Program-made: the position numbers and the translations under genes
In this document: positions 59,401-64,000 of the stretch, piece by piece
Layout: each line of letters begins with the position of its first letter
Position numbering within the stretch: position 1 is the stretch's first letter
Assembly: GCF_052324685.1 (NCBI RefSeq)
Contig: NC_135228.1
Location: 15,554,611-15,618,610 of the forward strand
Origin: Brachyhypopomus gauderio
Lineage: Eukaryota; Chordata; Actinopteri; Gymnotiformes; Hypopomidae
Direction: 5' to 3'
DNA length: 64,000 nt
The notes under the pieces: generated by a model
What the model was told of the DNA's origin: nothing
What the model saw: the letters and a program-made list of their open reading frames with translations, nothing else
Database searches by the model: none

Positions 59401-62400
59401 ACAGGAACAACCATTAGATGTGTTTATTCACAGTAGATGATGTACAATATGCATGTAGAATTGCCTTTTTTTGTCTTCTGAACTGCAAAAGTGAACTAAA
59501 GTTCAGAGTCAACATTAAGATGTGGGCATGCGATCGTACAGTGGGGAAAATAAGTATTTAGTCAGTCACCAATTGTGCAAGTTCTCCCACTTAAAAAGAT
59601 GAGAGAGGCCTGTAATTGACATCATAGGTAGACCTCAACTATGAGAGACAAAATGTGAAAAAAAAAATAAAAAAATTGAGAGAATCATTTTGTCTGACTT
59701 TTAAAGAATTTATTTGCAAATAATGGTGGAAAATAAGTATTTGGTCAATAACAAAAGTTCATCTCAATACTTTGTTGTATATCCTCTGTTGGCAATGACA
59801 GAGGTCAAACGTTTTCTGTAAGTCTTCACAAGGTTGGCACACACTGTTGCTGGTATGTTGGCCCATTCCTCCATGCAGATCTCCTCTAGAGCAGTGATGT
59901 TTTGGAGAACTTGCACAATTGGTGACTGACTAAATACTTATTTTCCCCACTGTATGTATCAGTGAACTGTAATAGCAAGTTACTGAAATGTAAATAATTA
60001 TTAGTTGTTAACTTAATTGGACTTGAAATAAGTTCATGTTCTGTTACTGTTACTATAAGGCTGACCAATCAGAGGCTAAACACAAATGCTGACATGAACG
60101 ACATTTATTGAGGACATTTATATCACATCATAGTCAGAAGAATTCTGCATCAGGGGATTCAGATAATGAAACAGAACTGGAATACATACTAACAAACTAA
60201 AGAACACGAAGGAACAAAAGAAACGAGAAACAATAAAGACAAAAGCAGGGCAAGAATATAAGAAACACCAATCATGTTAGTGTGTGAAGCTTCTAACACA
60301 GAGCAGCACTTCTAACATCAAACAGGCTAACAGAATAATATGATAACAATGACCAGTAATGAGCATTAAGAAACAGGAAGTTAAATAGAGTAACAAAGGG
60401 AATCTACAAACAGCTGGGAACAATCAAGGCAGGGATTACCAAAACAAGCACTGGAACAAAAACATGACCAAAACATACACAAGGAACATAAACATGTGGT
60501 TAGGCATCACTGTGGGAACCAAGAAAATTTAAGTAACTAAGTTAAAACAATTCATTTTTATAGTGTAAAAGCAGCTTTCAAACATTCTTTTTACCAAATT
60601 ATCTTAAATTCCACAGGATATGGATCTGCGGCAAAGGCTCGAAAATATGGTAAAGTTTTTTAAGATTTTATCAAAAAACTATTTACAAAAATATTATATA
60701 AATGATGACAGAATGGTCCTTTATACTCTTGAAAATAACATTGACTTTATAACGGGAGGTGCTGCTGGGGGTCTGGGTGGAGTTGGAAGTCTCCCAGGCA
60801 GTGGTCTTGGCCCTGGAGGAGTGCCTGGTGGTGGTCTTGGGCCAGGAGGAGTGCCTCTTGGTGGTGGTCTTGGTCCTGGTGGAGTCCCTTTTGGTGGTGG
60901 TCTTGGCCCTGGAGGAGTGCCTGGTGGTGGTCTTGGGCCAGGAGGAGTGCCTGGTGGTGGTCTTGGTCCTGGTGGAGTGCCTGGAGGTGGTCTTGGGCCA
61001 GGAGGAGTGCCTTTTGGTGGTGGTCTTGGCCCTGGAGGAGTGCCTGGTGGTGGTCTTGGGCCAGGAGGAGTGCCTTTTGGTGGTGGTCTTGGGCCAGGAG
61101 GTAAATGAACCTTTTGTTGAATTTTTAATTACAAACTTTGTTTGTTCCAATCAATTAAAATGTATGTTTAGTTGTACTTGGTATGCAAGATAAAATGATT
61201 CTGCGAAACTGAACAGGGTAGGCTACTGATCTTTCTTTAGTACAATGGAAACCATTAATGCTTCCTTAAACGAATAACGAGTTATGTGAACATGGTAACT
61301 AGTAGCCCTAAATAATCTTTAATCTAGATTTTTAGGATGGGTACTTCACAATGAACACTGAGTGTAATGAAGTAATCCTAATTAAGATGAAAGGAATCTT
61401 ATAGCTTGTTACTACAAAAGTGCGGTAGTGAGGTAGAACAGATTCCAGCGAAAACCTATGGATACTCTGATGTGGTTTTCTTATATTACAGGATATGCTG
61501 CAGCCAAAGCTCGCAAATACGGTAAAGCGACATGACGTGGAATTTCAGAAAGAATTTAAAAGTCAAGTAAACTGTTCCTTTTGTACAGTGGTATGTAAAT
61601 GATATGTCTTGCTCCTTAAAGGTCTCCTTGGTGGAGCAGGTGGTGCTGCTGGAACAGGATTGCCTGGAGGAGTAGTTGGAGGTGGACTAGGTCTAGGAGT
61701 GCCCGCTGGTGGAACTGGTGCTGGTGCGTCACCAACAGGTGGATTTGGTCCAGGAGGAGTACCTGGTGGTGGTGCTGTCCCTGGACTGGTACCCGGAGGT
61801 GGCTATGGCCCTGTCTCTGGAGGTAAAATGGCAAATATAACATACATGAAGTTTTATTAATTACATTTATTGCATATCCCAGTGGATCAAATGCATAAAG
61901 AAATGTATTAGTAAGCTAATAAAAGTATTGTAATATTTCTCATCAAATAGTACCAAATAGTATGTTTAGCATTTTAAATATTTCTTATGAGTTAGGTTGT
62001 GCAAATTTGTCATCAAGTCATTTTTGTTGTTTAAGATTAAGGTTTGATGTTTTTGGGGCAGGATTTGGAGCTGGGGCTGGACCTGCTGGTGGATATAGTC
62101 CAGGCACTGGGTTGGGTCCTGGTGCTGGGTTGGGTCCAGGCACTGGGTTGGGTCCTGGTGCTGGGTTTGGACTTGGAGCAGGCAGTGTACCTGGAGGAAT
62201 AGGAACCAGAGGAGGGCCTACAGGTGTTGGAGGTGCTTCACAAATTCATTTCAAAGCATCAGTTACATTGTTGAATTTGTTTAGATTGAACTGCCCTGTC
62301 TCATTTACTTCATAAACATATTTAATCTTCATTGTAAAATGTTTTATTTCTAGTTGCATATGGACCTGGCTCAAAAGCTGCTAAATATGGTATGTCTTTC

Positions 62401-63517
62401 AACATACATTAAAGGATTCTAAACACAACAGGATTTTCAGTGACAAGACTGATCAATACCATGCTTAGAGACCTTAAATTCGATGGAATTCATATCAATT
62501 GTGGGTTGTAGTGTATAATGAAACACTACCATGCTGCTTTACTAGTGCAATGATACACATAGTGCAAAGATAAAAGACAAAAACATAGGGACTTTAGGTG
62601 CACAGCTAGTAAATACAAAATATTTGCTTGAACAATAACTGAATTTGGTAATCATTTAAAGTGATAACTGCAGTAAATACAATAGACTACATATTGTATA
62701 TTCTACATGCTTTTCATGATAAATAAAATGATCCATTTGGTAGCCTATTTCAAACTACTGGTTTGATAAATTATTTTCAGTAGGGATAATGTAGTAGTTG
62801 GGTTCTTTGCTTGAAAAAGTCCATAGGACATGAATGGCATGAAAGTATCACCAATTTTTGCACACCTTGATGTTTTTTTTAAATATAATACAGCAACTAT
62901 GTCAGTGCAGGCCTGTTAAAGTGCTCTGCTGTGTTGCTCTTCAGGTGTCCCAGGAGCAGGCGGACAGTTGGGGGGAGTACCTGGCACAGCAACAGGAGCA
63001 CTAGGACGTACTGGACAGGGTGGTGAGCAGAACATCCTTTAGCCAGCTGCAGAAGACCATAAGATTTTGTTGCCTTTAAAAATACTAGTTTGTTTTCAAA
63101 TCAATATCTGTTTCACAAATTATGGGATAAATGATGCCTTGTTGTTTAATAGTCTATTCTTATAAAGAGTTATCATAGGTTGAATTTGTCTTATGGCTGG
63201 CTCAACAGTTGTGCCTGGAAGCTTTGGAGGTGGGTACGGTCCTGGATCAGCTGGGTTTGGAGGGGGGCTTGGACCTGGATCTGCTGGGTTTGGAGGGGGG
63301 CTTGGACCTGGATCTGCTGGCTTTGGTGCCCTCCCTGGCAGTGCGCCAGGGCTAGGTATGGGAGGATATGGAGGTGGGTGTCTGAGAACTGGGCAAAGGG
63401 GGCTTTTTGTAATAATGCTAAAAGAATGCTTTAGGGTTAGTGAGTGAGAGTTTAATGTCCGATTCTGTTTCATTGTAATTTCAGGATATGGAGCCAGGGC
63501 AAAGCCTCCCAAATATG
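48085..63517 (+). CDS. eln: Tropoelastin (elastin precursor), 5' part; 3' end outside window
   Basis: Secreted monomer of elastic fibres. Exon 1 (48085-48160) encodes the signal peptide [20 protein letters not shown]. The exons after it are flanked by phase-1 introns. They are 49719-49901, 50368-50541, 50680-50706, 50848-51168, 52061-52087, 52245-52532, 52640-52666, 52855-53037, 53549-53578, 53698-54162, 54336-54362, 54441-54518, 54814-55173, 55281-55367, 55451-55498, 55585-55662, 55751-55828, 56855-56896, 56983-57465, 57553-57579, 58359-58748, 58844-58873, 59097-59267, 60617-60649, 60759-61100, 61492-61521, 61622-61822, 62062-62232, 62354-62389, 62945-63022, 63209-63373 and 63485-63517. Long hydrophobic exons ([17 protein letters not shown]) alternate with short lysine exons: KPPK type early ([15 protein letters not shown]), then KARKY/KAAKY type. 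Lysines are lysyl-oxidase cross-link sites. About 1596 residues are visible, roughly twice human ELN. The Cys-containing RKRK C-terminus lies beyond the window. elna versus elnb is unresolved. Confidence 0.93.
49031..49192. repeat. 14-bp tandem repeat in eln intron 1
   Basis: The unit GAGTGTTCTGTGTA occurs in 11 consecutive copies from 49039, with variants GTGTGTTCTGTGTA and GAGTGTTCTCCGTA, plus a partial copy before it. Confidence 0.95.
53427..53491. repeat. (CA)n microsatellite in eln intron 9
   Basis: A CA/AC dinucleotide run of about 30 units, interrupted once by CGCG and followed by a short TA run. Confidence 0.95.
53767..54122 (+). repeat. eln: Coding minisatellite within eln exon 11 (GPGGV repeats)
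   Basis: About two dozen copies of the 15-base unit GTTGGCCCAGGAGGA and close variants encode repeating V-G-P-G-G. It accounts for most of this 155-codon exon. Confidence 0.9.
55964..56595. mobile_element. Foldback-type non-autonomous element in eln intron 18
   Basis: The left end TGTACGGTGGCTGAGAA and right end (inverted) TGTACGGTGGATGAGAA match in 16 of 17 bases. Inverted similarity continues inward for about 220 bases to GGTAAGCTAA on both arms, with many differences. No transposase was seen, and I could not confirm a target duplication longer than AA. The superfamily is unassigned. Confidence 0.6.
57060..57410 (+). repeat. eln: Coding minisatellite within eln exon 20 (36-bp, [12 protein letters not shown])
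   Basis: About ten copies of a 36-base unit (GTACCTGGTGCAGGTGGCAT then CCCTGGTGTTGGTGCA) encode [12 protein letters not shown]. Copies are almost identical at the nucleotide level, so homogenisation is recent or ongoing. Confidence 0.93.
58192..58230. repeat. Triplet-rich simple sequence in eln intron 21
   Basis: CTC/CTT runs are followed by ACT repeats (CTCCTCCTCCTCTTCC then TACTACTACTAATAA). Confidence 0.85.
59539..59952. mobile_element. Tc1/mariner-derived miniature element in eln intron 24
   Basis: The left end CAGTGGGGAAAATAAGTATT and right end AATACTTATTTTCCCCACTG are perfect inverted copies; the match extends through TTAGTCAGTCACCAATTGTG. TA dinucleotides flank it at 59537-59538 and 59953-59954. 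The minus strand retains the transposase C-terminus ([18 protein letters not shown] followed by [17 protein letters not shown]), so this is an internally deleted Tc1-type copy. The rest of the transposase is absent. Confidence 0.9.
60060..60530. repeat. Possible dispersed-repeat relic in eln intron 24
   Basis: A-rich sequence with GACATTTATTGAGGAC, AGCTGGGAACAATCAAGGCA and AACAAAAACATGACC motifs that I associate with abundant fish repeats. No ends or coding sequence were found, and the class is unassigned. Confidence 0.3.
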
Positions 63518-63614
63518 GTAAAAACCTTTCACAAGAACCTCTAAGACTGGTTAGACATTGTTTGAGGGATGATGGGATAGAGATGTTTAATAACATTAAC
63601 TCATATTATCCTTA

Positions 63615-63945
63615 TAACAAAACTCAGGAGGCACGACGATGCACATGAAACATTTAATAACAATCTGAACGGTGAAGCTCCGTGCGGAGGATGAACACAA
63701 ACATACGACACTCACGCAGGCACGAAACTTTAGACAAAGACGAGCACAAGACATTGTGCGAACGCACATTAAATAGGTGATTCACACGTACCCTCGTGAT
63801 CTTGAGACAAGGCACAGGTGCGACTACGAACATGCTCACAGACAACCCACACCCACGGAAGTACATAGATGGACATAACGACAACGTAGCACCACAACGT
63901 AGCACCACGCCCACAGGGAAGGGTCCGGAGCTGTGACCGTGACAC
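63615..63945. repeat. Possible dispersed-repeat relic after the last visible eln exon
   Basis: Relatively CG-rich insert starting near AACTCAGGAGGCACGACG and ending near CCGGAGCTGTGACCGTGACA. Its base composition differs from the flanking AT-rich intron, and its style resembles the relic at 60060-60530 (TTTAATAAC..., GGCACAGGTGCGAC). No coding sequence or clear ends were found. Confidence 0.35.
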
Positions 63946-64000
63946 TTACTTATCTCCAATAATCTTAAGGCATTTCTCTTTAATATGTGCATATTTGCAC

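Overview
This window is vertebrate nuclear DNA, almost certainly from a teleost fish. Genes have compact GT-AG introns and low overall GC. Six protein-coding genes match vertebrate families exon by exon, there is one intron-bearing nuclear tRNA, and the repeats (L2 tails, Tc1 and hAT miniature elements, long microsatellites) are typical of fish. I could not fix the species. All assignments come from reading the sequence; no database was searched.

Layout. 1-9.3 kb: no gene recognised. 9.3-17.1 kb, minus strand: pgk1, complete, 11 coding exons, 417 aa. 18.7-23.8 kb: a hAT-type miniature element, then a 4.4-kb DNA transposon with 328-bp inverted repeats, an XPG/FEN-like nuclease region and an eight-cysteine tail (Academ-like). 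A 5'-truncated L2 LINE has landed inside its coding sequence. 24.4-25.5 kb, minus: cox7b, 78 aa. 25.97 kb, plus: tRNA-Leu(CAA) with a 30-nt intron. 27.5-28.95 kb, minus: pgrmc1, 180 aa. 30.0-34.1 kb, plus: fam114a2, 13 coding exons, 498 aa. 35.4-36.1 kb, minus: mrps17, 140 aa. 36.1-48.1 kb: intergenic, with a 146-bp hAT-type element and a 36-bp minisatellite with 252-bp higher-order periodicity. 48.1 kb to the window end, plus: tropoelastin (eln), at least 33 exons, with its 3' end outside the window.

Relations between genes. cox7b and pgk1 lie in the same order and orientation as COX7B-ATP7A-PGK1 on the human X, but ATP7A is not visible between them and a transposon cluster sits there instead. 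pgrmc1 and fam114a2 are divergent and may share a promoter region. fam114a2 and mrps17 converge. The genes are not a functional operon: they cover glycolysis (pgk1), respiratory complex IV (cox7b), haem and sterol biology (pgrmc1), Golgi-associated trafficking (fam114a2), the mitochondrial ribosome (mrps17) and extracellular elastic fibre (eln).

The best candidates for a second look are the Academ-like transposon with its nested LINE, the missing ATP7A, the 36-bp/252-bp hierarchical minisatellite that is open on both strands, a probable GC-AG intron in fam114a2, and the enlarged elastin whose long exons are themselves coding minisatellites.
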